60,000 nucleotides of DNA. Origin: Nematostella vectensis (taxonomy: Eukaryota > Cnidaria > Anthozoa > Actiniaria > Edwardsiidae). Every line of letters begins with the position of its first letter. The stretch's first letter is position 1. The DNA is taken from contig NC_064046.1 of assembly GCF_932526225.1 (NCBI RefSeq), positions 7,057,219 through 7,117,218 of the forward strand, read 5' to 3'. Both the position numbers and the translations under genes were made by a program. The notes beneath the pieces were generated by a model that had not been told where the DNA came from, did no database searches, and saw only the letters and a list, made by a program, of their open reading frames with translations. Shown here piece after piece: positions 1 through 12,600 of the stretch.

Positions 1-1159
1 ACTGGATTGAGCTGTCTACTGTTACTGTCTTTGTACATCGACCAGTGGCAACCTCCCAGAACTTGACAGACTTATCATCACTTCCTGCAAGAGTTCACTT
101 TATTATAGTGCAACCAGTAAGGCCTACAGGCGTTCTTTTCATCTGTCATTCTTAATGGAAATGCATGCCAATGAAGTCAATTTCATTTTCATTTGCACAC
201 ATTTTTTAATGGGTACACACAAGAACAGGGTTTGCTTTTGTAACCAGTCGTCAGCCAAGCTTATGGATGTCCTTTTGAAATGAGGAAAGAGCGTGGTGAC
301 ATTAAAATTATTGCTTCAATTATATATTCATATAATGAAGTCTAGGGACTTCATAAGCACTTAGCTAGGTGCATATTTTTTTTTTAACTTCTTATGGAAC
401 TGTCAAGGAAGAACAGACAATGCTGTTAACACTTCTAAATGGAAGGGCACATGCATACGCAAATATGAATATGAAAACAAATATACCCAAATAGCCCCAA
501 ATTACTGTAAGCAAAGTTTGGGTGGCAGTATTAAACCTGAAAGCGGCCAGGATCAAATATTCGACAACGCATTTATGTAATAGGAATTAAATCTGTAGAA
601 GTCGTGCTGTTATACTAATGTAGTCATTTATTTATTGTAAGGCACTGCTATAAGTAATCCAGATCTAACCTGTAGCAAGCCACTGTCCAGTTGGGTCTAC
701 TGTGACACACCGCACCATTCCACTATGACCTTCATAAACCTATCAAACATTGGGAAATATCACGGGAGAGCCAGGCCTTACCTTAAACATACCCTGCCAT
801 CATGGGTCCCCATTTCTATGGACACCAAGTTATTACAGACATTCACTATTATGGCACCCTGCTATTATTGAATACCCCACTTTTATAGCACCCCACTTTT
901 ATGGACAATACTATACAAGGAACAATGTTACTGTCAAATTTCCAGTAAGACTTGACAACAAGTCCACACTCTTCTGTTTCATGTACTCAAATGAAACTTT
1001 AAAAAATCACCAAAAGCAGGGGAGTGCCCATCAGGTTGTCTTTTTTGGCCCTCCTTTGTAAAAGTGGCTCAAACTTACTAGAGCCTCTGTTGTTGGGAAC
1101 GGCTGCAGATCCTTGGGTTTGGGTAGCTTTGGGAGAAGCTCTTCTGGATTAATTTGCAC
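1..1159 (-). CDS. BOP1: BOP1 exons 13-15: linker and first WD40 blade
   Basis: Exon 13 (1159-1079) is [20 protein letters not shown] followed by FPTTEAL. Exon 14 (739-670) begins [20 protein letters not shown], a WD40 strand set with the GH dipeptide. Exon 15 (84 to the left edge) begins [16 protein letters not shown], with the D-x-x-x-x-x-W/F end of a WD40 blade. Splice phases are 0, 1 and 1, and the joins are seamless. The remaining blades lie outside the window. Confidence 0.92.
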
Positions 1160-3644
1160 CTGGGGAGAAATGGACAAAAAAACAGAGATAAAGAGATATT
1201 AGATGCACTTCTGTTCCCTATAACCTAATTGATTTATATAACCTAATTGATTTATATAACCTAATTGATTTATATAACCTAATTGATTTATATAACCTAA
1301 TTGATTTATATAATCAATTGCTGTACACAGACTTTGAAAATTAAATGACTATTTAACCTTTTTCATTTAACAATTTTGACTTTGTTGTCAAAAATAATGA
1401 AACATGATAGTCAAAGGAAATTGATTTTTTAAATGTCACACAGGAAAATAACGCAATAGAGGATAACTTTATCTTGGATAACCTTATATCTTATTTTAGT
1501 AAGTCGCCAACCTTCCTGAAGTTAATAAACAGTTAAAAGCATGAGCATGCTTTGTTTAGTTAACCAACTGTGAAAGGGTTTTGTTTTGGGTAAATGATTT
1601 ATCTTGACAGAGTAACTTAAACCGTTCGGCGAAGGTTCCTCTGAAATGGGGGTAGTAGAGAATGGGAAAATAACCCTTGACACAGTGGAAAAGTGGGAGT
1701 GGCGCGTCCAAGTTAGTGTGTGACACCGGTAGCCGTAGCAACATTGTTAACATTACGTAAGTCACGGTAGCCCAAGGGTAGCAAACCGACACACCCATGG
1801 AGGGGTAGTTCGTTTCTCGGACGCCCATTGGCTAAGCTTATCATGGCTGTCAGTGTCGGACTACCAAAGGGATGCGGCCATAGGAGCATAAATAAGGGTG
1901 TGGACCGGAGCCCCATTTCACTTGTGAGCAGAGCTTGTAACGATTGACAATAAAAGCCCACTACAGTTTCAAGTCGTCTTGTTACATAAATCATACTTCG
2001 TCACTTTTCTAAGGTTACGGTTCACCTCCACGAATGTGTCATGTTATAAAACCCACATGCATGATTTTTGGTAATAAAAAATGTACATGCTTAGATTTGT
2101 AATATTATCAAGCATCTAGCCATGGCTTTTTCTTTTCTATAGGGAATTATTTTAGTTAGGGGCTGGAATATGCAAAGCCATAACTGTTGTCTTTAGCAAA
2201 AATGTTAGAACAACAACCATGTTCCTAGAACACAGTAGGTCTGACTTTAATCAGCACTTGTCAATCTTTAAAGGATATAGTTTTAGTTTCCTTGTAATAC
2301 GCCTCTAAAGGTCATGAGGCCCCCTATTAATTCATTAATTTCCAACACTTTTGCACCTAAAAACATCTTGTGTATCAGTCAAATCCATGTACCCAGATAA
2401 TGACCTAAACAAATGAATAATGCAGATGAAACATTTTCGATATTTCTTGAGTGTGAACGAAAGAGTAACCTTAATCCTAAAGCCCCTTGCAAACTGCGCC
2501 AGCAGCTGCGATGCTGGCGAGACATTGCCCTGCAATGTTGGCGCAGTTTGAACTCAGTGTTGGGAGGTGCTGGCTGGTGCTGGCGGGTGTTAGCGAAATT
2601 TTGATTGAGTTCAAACTTTTGGCAAGCACTTTGCCAGCATCTCCTTTGTCTCGTGATTATTCGAGCATATCACAGCTTTGTTGGCGCAGTTTGCACACAA
2701 ACCCAGCAATGCTGGTCTTTTTAAGAATAACAAACGTTACCACATCTACTGTATAATAAAAAAAATACAAATTTTTAGTCGTGAATACAATATATGTCTG
2801 AAATAGATCATACAGAACACAATCCCACGTGCTATTTTTTAATTATCAGAATAAATTCATTGTTTTTTTTATCGTCCTCTCATCACTCATTGCAGTAAAA
2901 AAGGATGACTGCTACAACATCGGGGGACAAATACATAGACCCGAGTTCAACCGGAATCCAGCGGGATCTTGGGTTGAAAACACAAGTAAAATGATGGTGT
3001 CTTGGGTTGCCTCATGTCCCGTTATGCATCAAACGCAATAAGTAATAAGTTTGAACTTTTTACCAACATGCTGGCCATGTGTTGGGGCAGTTTGCACACC
3101 GGCCTAAGTCTGGCCTAGCACTCGGCCAGCATAACTAGGCCAGCAATGCTGGTGGGTGATGGCGCAGTTTGCACAGGGCTCAATCTGTGTTTAGACACAA
3201 TGTTGTAATAATCATCGCTATTGATAAATGACACTAACCCTCATTTTCCTTTGTCGTGGACACAGATATAAATCCAGACAGCGCTCAAATCTCTCCTGGA
3301 TAAACTTATTGTAAGCTGGAACAAGGCGAAGACTTGAGTATCTGAAAATGGTGTTAACAAAGTTTCAAGCTTATATTCATTGCAAAACACAAGATAAATG
3401 TAATCTGTGCTTCCTTTATCTATTAAATTGTTACATTCATTGAGATTTAAAACCCTTTTACAATAAAATAATTTAACTGTCAAATTGCTCATTTAACCTG
3501 ATAAAAACATTACAGACTTTGCAAGAGAGGCAAGTATAAGGCATCCTCAGGATGGGGAACATGGGCAAAGAGCACTATGGAAGGGAGAGTGACAAAAAGA
3601 AAGAGGAATGGGAATCGAATGGGAATCTGCTATTTAAAAACAAA

Positions 3645-3678
<34 letters not shown>

Positions 3679-6600
3679 AAAGACAACCACCTCCGTAAAA
3701 TCTTCAACAGAAACACCATCAAAATCAGTTACAGCTGCATGAACAACACCAAACAGATCATCGACAACCACAACAAGCGCATCATCACCGCATCGTCGGC
3801 TACCGAGATCACCAGCTCCGCCCCTACCACTACCAACAACAAGACATGCAACTGCCGACAGAAAGACACCTGCCCTCTAGACGGAAACTGCCTACAGACA
3901 TCTGTTATCTACCAAGCTACCGTAACTCGAAAAGACAACAACACCTCGGAAACATACGTCGGGCTCACTGAAAACAGCTTCAAGACCAGGTACAGAAACC
4001 ACACCGCATCATTCCGACACGCCAAACACAGAAACTCCACCGAACTCAGCAAACACGTCTGGACTCTCAAGGACAACATGATTGAGTACTTTATTTCATG
4101 GCGCATTCTTTCTTCCCACTCCGCCTACAACAGTACCACTAAGCGTTGCAACCTCTGCCTCAAGGAAAAGCTGACGATCATCTGCCAACCCAAACTATCA
4201 ACTCTAAATAAACGCAATGAACTCGTGTCCTCGTGCCGCCACAGAAACAAAGCCCTACTACGAAACAATTAGAACTGTTAATCCCGTCACCGTTAAATTT
4301 TCGCGCTATCAATTTTTCACACGTTCCGCACTGTTAGTTTTCGCCCCGCATATTTAATGTAACTCGCTATTGTTCCTCTTACCGCCTTAGCTAAAACTAT
4401 CAGTCTATTATTATGTAAATTTCAATGTTAATAGTATATATACGATGGTAGGAATATTCTCATTAAATCCCCTGATGAGTGGGCAACCACGAAACAGACC
4501 TGTAGGGAAACCTATGTAGTTTGTATTTTTCTCAAACTAACACTATACACCGCTCTACTTTCGAGTATTGAGCACTTTCTATGAAAGCCTTCAACCATCA
4601 TTTTATATATATATATATTAGTTTATTATTAGTTTATTATTTTAGTATATACATATATACATATACAGTATATATATATATATATCTATCCTCTATCTAC
4701 TTCAGTTCAGTCTGCCCTGAAGAAGTCTTATTAAAGACGAAAATTTGGCAGAGAAAATTATTTTTGCTCACTTCTTTGGTAAAAAGTTTCTTGGTCGATC
4801 CTCAGGGTCCATTGCTTCCCAGGCATCTATCTAAAAAGAAATGGAACAAGCTAGCTGAATAAAGTGTATTATTATCCAACAAAAACATAAAAGCGTGAGA
4901 CAAGGCTTAGTAAGTCTATATTGCGTTTAGATATACAGCTGTATTTTGTCCTTTTCTGTCCCGGTTTGATGTTTTTCTGTTTTTATATTTTATCAAATAG
5001 CATATTGCTTTGCTCGTTTGAAATTTTCTAGTGTCACTCAGACCTGTGTGTGTGTGTGCATATAAGTATAGTTATTCCCAAGTCCCTGTTATTTTTGTCT
5101 TGTATTTCAACAAGTTTTTTTCGTTAAATTGTTCTGTACTTTCTACTACTACTTTGATTGCTCTTTTACTATAAGCTCATGATTTCTGTCTTGTCTAGCT
5201 TTGTATGATGGCAAATAAAACATAAAATCATTGTTATTTTTAGCTGTTGATTTGTAGGTACTGGTAACATTGCCATCACAAACATATATTTCAAATTTGA
5301 TCCATGATGTCCATGACTTGATAAGGGCCTTGCATTTTGATTATATTGTTTAATCATCCTATACTAAAATGTACAATGAGATAAAAGTAGTGTAGATAAT
5401 CAATCAGTGTAATGTAACATCTTCTGTGCATCGGAGGGCATTACACACGATTCATATTTGCCTTATATATAATTAAGAGCATGTTAAAAAATACCTCTTC
5501 TTGAGTTGGCAGGTACTCTGGTGGAGGGTTGTAAGACTCGTCATGCCCTGTAGTAAAGGGTTTAATAAGGCAGGGTTAGGGGAGTTACCATGGGTTAAGG
5601 GGTGCTACCATGGTGTAATGGGTGTTACCATGGGTTAAGGGGTGTTACCATGAGTTAAGGGGTGTTACCATGGTGTATGGGGTGTTACTATGGGGTAAGG
5701 GGTGTTACCATAGGGTAAGGGGTGTTACCATGGGTTAAGGGGTGTTACCATGGGTTAAGGGGTGTTACCATGGGGTAAGGGGAGTTACCATGGGTTAAGG
5801 GGTGTTACCATGGGGTAAGGGGTATTGCCATGGGGTAAGGGGTGTTACCATGGGGTAAGGGGTGTTAAAATGGGGTAAGGGGTGTTACCATGGGGTAAGG
5901 GGTATTGCCATGGGTTAAGGGGTGTTACCATGGGGTAAGGGGTGTTACCATGGGTTAAGGGGTGTTACCATAGGGTAAGGGGAGTTACCATGGGTTAAGG
6001 GGTGTTACTATGGGGTAAGGGGTGTTACCATGGGGTAAGGGGTGTTACCATGGGGTAAGGGGAGTTACCATGGGTTAAGGGGTGTTACCATGGGTTAAGG
6101 GGTGTTACCATGGGGTAAGGGGTATTGCCATGGGGTAAGGGGTGTTACCATGGGGTAAGGGGTATTGCCATGGGGTAAGGGGTGTTACCATGGGGGTAAG
6201 GGGTGTTACCATAGGGTAAGGGGAGTTACCATGGGTTAAGGGGTGTTACTATGGGGTAAGGGGTGTTACCATGGGGGTAAGGGGTGTTACCATGGGGTAA
6301 GGGGTGTTACCATAGGGTAAGGGGAGTTACCATGGGTTAAGGGGTGTTACCATGGGTGAAGGGGTGTTACCCTGGGGTAAGGGGTATTGCCATGGGGTAA
6401 GGGGTGTTACCATGGGGTAAGGGGTATTGCCATGGGGTAAGGGGTGTTACCATGGGGTAAGGGGTGTTACCATAGGGTAAGGGGAGTTACCATGGGTTAA
6501 GGGGTGTTACCATGGGGTAAGGGGTATTGCCATGGGGTAAGGGGTGTTACCATGGGGTAAGGAGTGTTATCATGGGGTAAGAGGTGAAGAACAAGGAATA

Positions 6601-9600
6601 ATTTATTCACAGTAGCATCATATACCAGAAAATTAAATATTAATAAAACTGACCAGGTAATTTCATTTTTGGTGCTGGAATGTGCATTGTGTGTCGTTGC
6701 TTTGGCTGCAAGGCAAACAAGACAAAATTGTGAGCACAGTAAATAAAAAAGCCATCATAATGTAATGAAATCAACATCACCAAAATCTTTGTCATCATAA
6801 TTTGATGAGGCCAATGACAATTATACAAGCTAGCTACTTAAAGTGAACTGAAGCTTGTATAAATAAATGCTACAAAAACAGCATTTTAAGCTACTCTACA
6901 AAATAAATTAAAGTCAATAGAAATGAATATTATACTTACTGCATCATCAGCCTTGTCCCATAGCATGTAATATCTTGGTTTGTCTCCCTCGGTCTTCTTG
7001 GGTTTAATCCAGCCATTTCTGATAGCACGCACAATTTTCATAACCTGTACAAACCCGAGACATGTTATGATATGGGTTAGCTACAGTGTTTAGTCACGCC
7101 TTCTGGAATTACGCGCTTGTGCGGAAGCGCGTAATTTGGCTTTTTCCGCGTAAATCCACAAATTTTCGCATAATTCCGCGTAATTTGGCTAAATTTTGAA
7201 AGACAAAATATTTAAGTGCACAGCTGATGTGTTCTTTTAGGGTTCTTACCTCTATTTCTCGTTAAAAAAGAGATATTCTTAGTAAGAGTGCGATATTTTG
7301 AACTGAATTTCTAAACAAATAAAATGACTAGGCGTTCTTTGCTAAACCGCGAAGGCCTAGGACTAATAATAAAATAAAAATTAACCTTTTCAAGTTATTT
7401 TGTGCTTTCCTTCAGTACAAAATGTAGTTTGGGCGTAACAGTTGATATTCCGTGTACTTAAACACGTAATTCAGTAAAGAATCCCGCAAAATTTTGATTT
7501 TTTAAGAAAAATGTATTGCAAAATCCCGCGTTATTTAGCGCGTAATGATTGATTTTCCACGTAATTTAGCGCGTAATTTAGCAAAGAATCCCGCGTAATT
7601 TTGAGGTTTTTTTCGCGTAATTCCAGAAGCCTTGTTTAGTGGAATTATACTGTATTAATATTTCTTCATTAAAAACATTCATAATAGTCAATCTTGATAA
7701 TGTAAATAAAACAAAACAAATTTACCCGTTTGTGTTCCCACTTGGAGGGGATGAAGCGACTCTTGGGTTCTGGTGGCTCGCTGACTGGATGGATCATCTT
7801 CATATTGGTGAAAAAGTCAACATAGGGCTGAGAGAAAAAAAGGCAAAAGATTCTCAGCTATTCTAAGAAAAAAGCCAAATGGAAACATCATAAATGGCCA
7901 TATCATAATTTCTACAAGATTAAGTAGTCTGAAACAGACTATGCTTTGCAGGCTAAAACAACAGCATAATCCTAGCACTCCCAAATGAAAATGCTTTGCA
8001 AAAAGTAAATAATGTAAATTAGCTCTAGCAGGAGAGAAAGGCAATTTAAATTCTTAGCAATTGCTAATTTTTTTTTTTTCAGCCTTCCTCGGAAAAAAAT
8101 GCAAAATAAAGATTTTATTAGGCAAAGTTATGCAAGCTATTAGTATCTGATTTAAAACAAATAATGTACCCTGCACCCAAAAATTTCCACCAGTTTGAAT
8201 TTTTTTTGTGGCATACCTCATAGGGGTCAAACCCTGATTCTGGGAATTGGGCATTTTGTATTCTATCAATTATTGCCAGCTCTTCATCTGTGAGGACAAC
8301 TTCTCTCATTGTCGCTTTATCACGAACAGTTCTCCTGATAAGATGAGAGGATACATACATTCCGAATGCAAACCTCTATATACAGTATCTCTATATTTTA
8401 CATTCAGATGTACTGTATACAAAACTCACTTTGCACATACACCTATTTCACAAATGGTTGTCAGTGCAAAGGCTGAATAGCAAATGGTGAGTGGCAGTTC
8501 TAAGCCCAAAAGGTGCTTATGGGTACTAAAAGTAGTAAAAATAAAGGTGCTAAATAAAGTCCGGCAATGTCAATTGTATGATTTATCCATATTCTCTAGC
8601 ATTTGGTAGAAATTCAATGAGACCCATGTTTCCTCTCTATCAAACTGTCATTCGCCATACGCCATTTGCTGTTTCTAATGGACAACCTTTTTTGAAATAG
8701 GTGTATGTCAACCATGACAACCATGTTATCTACACCCACAAGTAATCTGGTTCACCAAAAACTGGTATATTACCCCTCCCTATAAAGCCAAAAACTGGTA
8801 GTTGACTCTTAAATGAAGAAGTCTTGTTAAAAAGATAATTTGGCAGATTCGACTACCAGTTTTTAGAAAACTATATTCAATACTCTGGTTTATGAACATG
8901 ACTATTGGGTATTTTGATTAAATTGTTTTGGTTTTACCATTAATCTGGGTTATCTACAGTATACCAACCAGTAATCTGGGTAATCCATACCTACCAGTTA
9001 TCTTGGTTATCTATACCTACCAGTAATCTGGGTTATCTATACCTACCAGTAATCTGGATTATCTATACCTACCAGTAATCTGGGTTATCCATCTTTGAGA
9101 GGAAATCATCAAGCTGCAAATACATACAGAAAAGATTACAATTGTTAACATAATCTTTCACGATACTATAATGTACTGTAGCTACTTCAGACAATGGTCC
9201 CAATGAGCAATACAAGATATGATGCAATTCACGTGCAGCTGACACAATAGAGACATGCACACTCATTGTGTAATATGACTACTGAAAAGAGGAAAGTACC
9301 CATGCCAGCATCCCCAAGCAACAGGGACTCTGCCTTGACACCTTACACAAACTAGGATTTACAGTAGCCAATTTAGACAGCCAGGTTTTCTCAGGCCTAA
9401 AAACCCATACTGATCTGACCCTGGGATAAGCCAGGGTGCTCATGAGGGGTGCTCACAACAGTGTGCTGACGACAGGGTGCTCGTGACAAGGTGCTGACGA
9501 CAGGGTGCTCTGACAAGGTACTGACAACAGGGTGCTGTGACAAGGTGCTGACAACAGGGTGCTCATGACAAGGTGCTGACAACAGGGTGCTCATGACAAG

Positions 9601-12600
9601 GTACTGACAACAGGGTGCTCATGACAAGGTACTGACAATAGGGTGCTCATGACAAGGTGCTGACAACAGGGTGCTGTGACAAGGTACTGACAACAGGGTG
9701 CTGTGACAAGGTGCTGACAACAGGGTGCTCATGACAAGGTGCTGACAACAGGGTGCTCATGACAAGGTGCTGACAACAGGGTGCTGACAACAGGGTGCTC
9801 ATGAGAAGGTGCTGACAACAGGGTGCTAATGACAAGGTACTGACGACAGGGTGCTCTGACAAGGTGCTGACAACAGGGTACTCATGAGAAGGTGCTGACA
9901 ACAGGGTGCTCATGACAAGGTACTTACGACAGGGTGCTCATGACAAGGTACTGACAACAGGGTGCTGTGACAAGGTACTGACAACAGGGTGCTCATGACA
10001 AGGTGCTGACAACAGGGTACTCATGACAAGGTACTGACAACAGGGTGCTGTGACAAGGTACTGACAACAGGGTGCTCATGATAAGGTACTGACGACAGGG
10101 TGCTCTGACAAGGTACTGACAACAGGGTGCTGTGACAAGGTACTGACGACAGGGTGCTGTGACAAGGTACTGACGACAGGGTGCTCATGACAAGGTACTG
10201 ACAACAGGGTGCTGTGACAAGGTACTGACGACAGGGAGCTGTGACAAGGTACTGACAACAGGGTGCTCTGACAAGTTACTGACAACAGGGTGCTGTGACA
10301 AGGTGCTGACAACAGGGTGCTCATGACAAGGTGCTGACAACAGGGTGCTCATGACAAGGTGCTGACAACAGGGTGCTCATGACAAGGTGCTGACAACAGG
10401 GTGCTCATGACAAGGTGCTGACAACAGGGTGCTCATGATAAGGTACTGACGACAGGGTGCTCATGACAAGGTGCTGACAACAGGGTGCTCATGATAAGGT
10501 ACTGACGACAGGGTGCTCATGACAAGGTACTGACGACAGGGTGCTCATGACAAGGTGCTGACAACAGGGTGCTCATGACAAGGTGCTGACAACAGGGTGC
10601 TGTGACAAGGTGCTGACAACAGGGTGCTCTGACAAGGTACTGACAACAGGGTGCTGTGACAAGGTACTGACGACAGGGTGCTGTGACAAGGTACTGACGA
10701 CAGGGTGCTCATGACAAGGTACTGACAACAGGGTGCTGTGACAAGGTACTGACGACAGGGTGCTGTGACAAGGTACTGACAACAGGGTGCTCATGACAAG
10801 GTACTGACAACAGGGTGCTCATGACAAGGTACTGACAATAGGGTGCTGTGACAAGGTACTGACAACAGGGTGCTGTGACAAGGTGCTGACAACAGGGTGC
10901 TCATGACAAGGTGCTGACAACAGGGTGCTCATGACAAGGTGCTGACAACAGGGTGCTCATGAGAAGGTGCTGACAACAGGGTGCTCATGACAAGGTACTG
11001 ACGAAAGGGTGCTCTGACAAGGTGCTGACAACAGGGTGCTCATGACAAGGTACTGACAACAGGGTGCTGTGACAAGGTACTGACAACAGGGTGCTCATGA
11101 CAAGGTGCTGACAACAGGGTACTCATGACAAGGTACTGACAACAGGGTGCTGTGACAAGGTACTGACAACAGGGTGCTCATGATAAGGTACTGACGACAG
11201 GGTGCTCATGACAAGGTGCTGACAACAGGGTGCTGTGACAAGGTACTGACAACAGGGTGCTGTGACAAGGTACTGACGACAGGGTGCTCATGACAAGGTA
11301 CTGACAACAGGGTGCTCATGACAAGGTACTGACAACAGGGTGCTCATGACAAGGTACTGACAATAGGGTGCTCATGACAAGGTGCTGACAACAGGGTGCT
11401 GTGACAAGGTACTGACAACAGGGTGCTGTGACAAGGTGCTGACAACAGGGTGCTCATGACAAGGTGCTGACAACAGGGTGCTCATGACAAGGTGCTGACA
11501 ACAGGGTGCTGACAACAGGGTGCTCATGAGAAGGTGCTGACAACAGGGTGCTAATGACAAGGTACTGACGACAGGGTGCTCTGACAAGGTGCTGACAACA
11601 GGGTACTCATGAGAAGGTGCTGACAACAGGGTGCTCATGACAAGGTACTTACGACAGGGTGCTCATGACAAGGTACTGACAACAGGGTGCTGTGACAAGG
11701 TACTGACAACAGGGTGCTCATGACAAGGTGCTGACAACAGGGTACTCATGACAAGGTACTGACAACAGGGTGCTGTGACAAGGTACTGACAACAGGGTGC
11801 TCATGATAAGGTACTGACGACAGGGTGCTCTGACAAGGTACTGACAACAGGGTGCTGTGACAAGGTACTGACGACAGGGTGCTGTGACAAGGTACTGACG
11901 ACAGGGTGCTCATGACAAGGTACTGACAACAGGGTGCTGTGACAAGGTACTGACGACAGGGAGCTGTGACAAGGTACTGACAACAGGGTGCTCTGACAAG
12001 TTACTGACAACAGGGTGCTGTGACAAGGTGCTGACAACAGGGTGCTCATGACAAGGTGCTGACAACAGGGTGCTCATGACAAGGTGCTGACAACAGGGTG
12101 CTCATGACAAGGTGCTGACAACAGGGTGCTCATGACAAGGTGCTGACAACAGGGTGCTCATGATAAGGTACTGACGACAGGGTGCTCATGACAAGGTGCT
12201 GACAACAGGGTGCTCATGATAAGGTACTGACGACAGGGTGCTCATGACAAGGTACTGACGACAGGGTGCTCATGACAAGGTGCTGACAACAGGGTGCTCA
12301 TGACAAGGTGCTGACAACAGGGTGCTGTGACAAGGTGCTGACAACAGGGTGCTCTGACAAGGTACTGACAACAGGGTGCTGTGACAAGGTACTGACGACA
12401 GGGTGCTGTGACAAGGTACTGACGACAGGGTGCTCATGACAAGGTACTGACAACAGGGTGCTGTGACAAGGTACTGACGACAGGGTGCTGTGACAAGGTA
12501 CTGACAACAGGGTGCTCATGACAAGGTACTGACAACAGGGTGCTCATGACAAGGTACTGACAATAGGGTGCTGTGACAAGGTACTGACAACAGGGTGCTG

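Larger units (their letters stand above)
3676..4600 (+). mobile_element. Penelope-like retroelement, 5'-truncated
   Basis: This fragment holds the C-terminal GIY-YIG endonuclease region of a Penelope-like element followed by a 3' region with a hammerhead ribozyme motif. The reverse transcriptase is missing, as expected after 5' truncation. It lies in a BOP1 intron in the opposite orientation to BOP1 and is bordered on both sides by (TA)n-rich sequence. Similar tail sequence (AGCACTT-TCTATGAA-GC-TTCA) recurs near 26345-26380, again followed by an AT-rich microsatellite. Confidence 0.8.
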
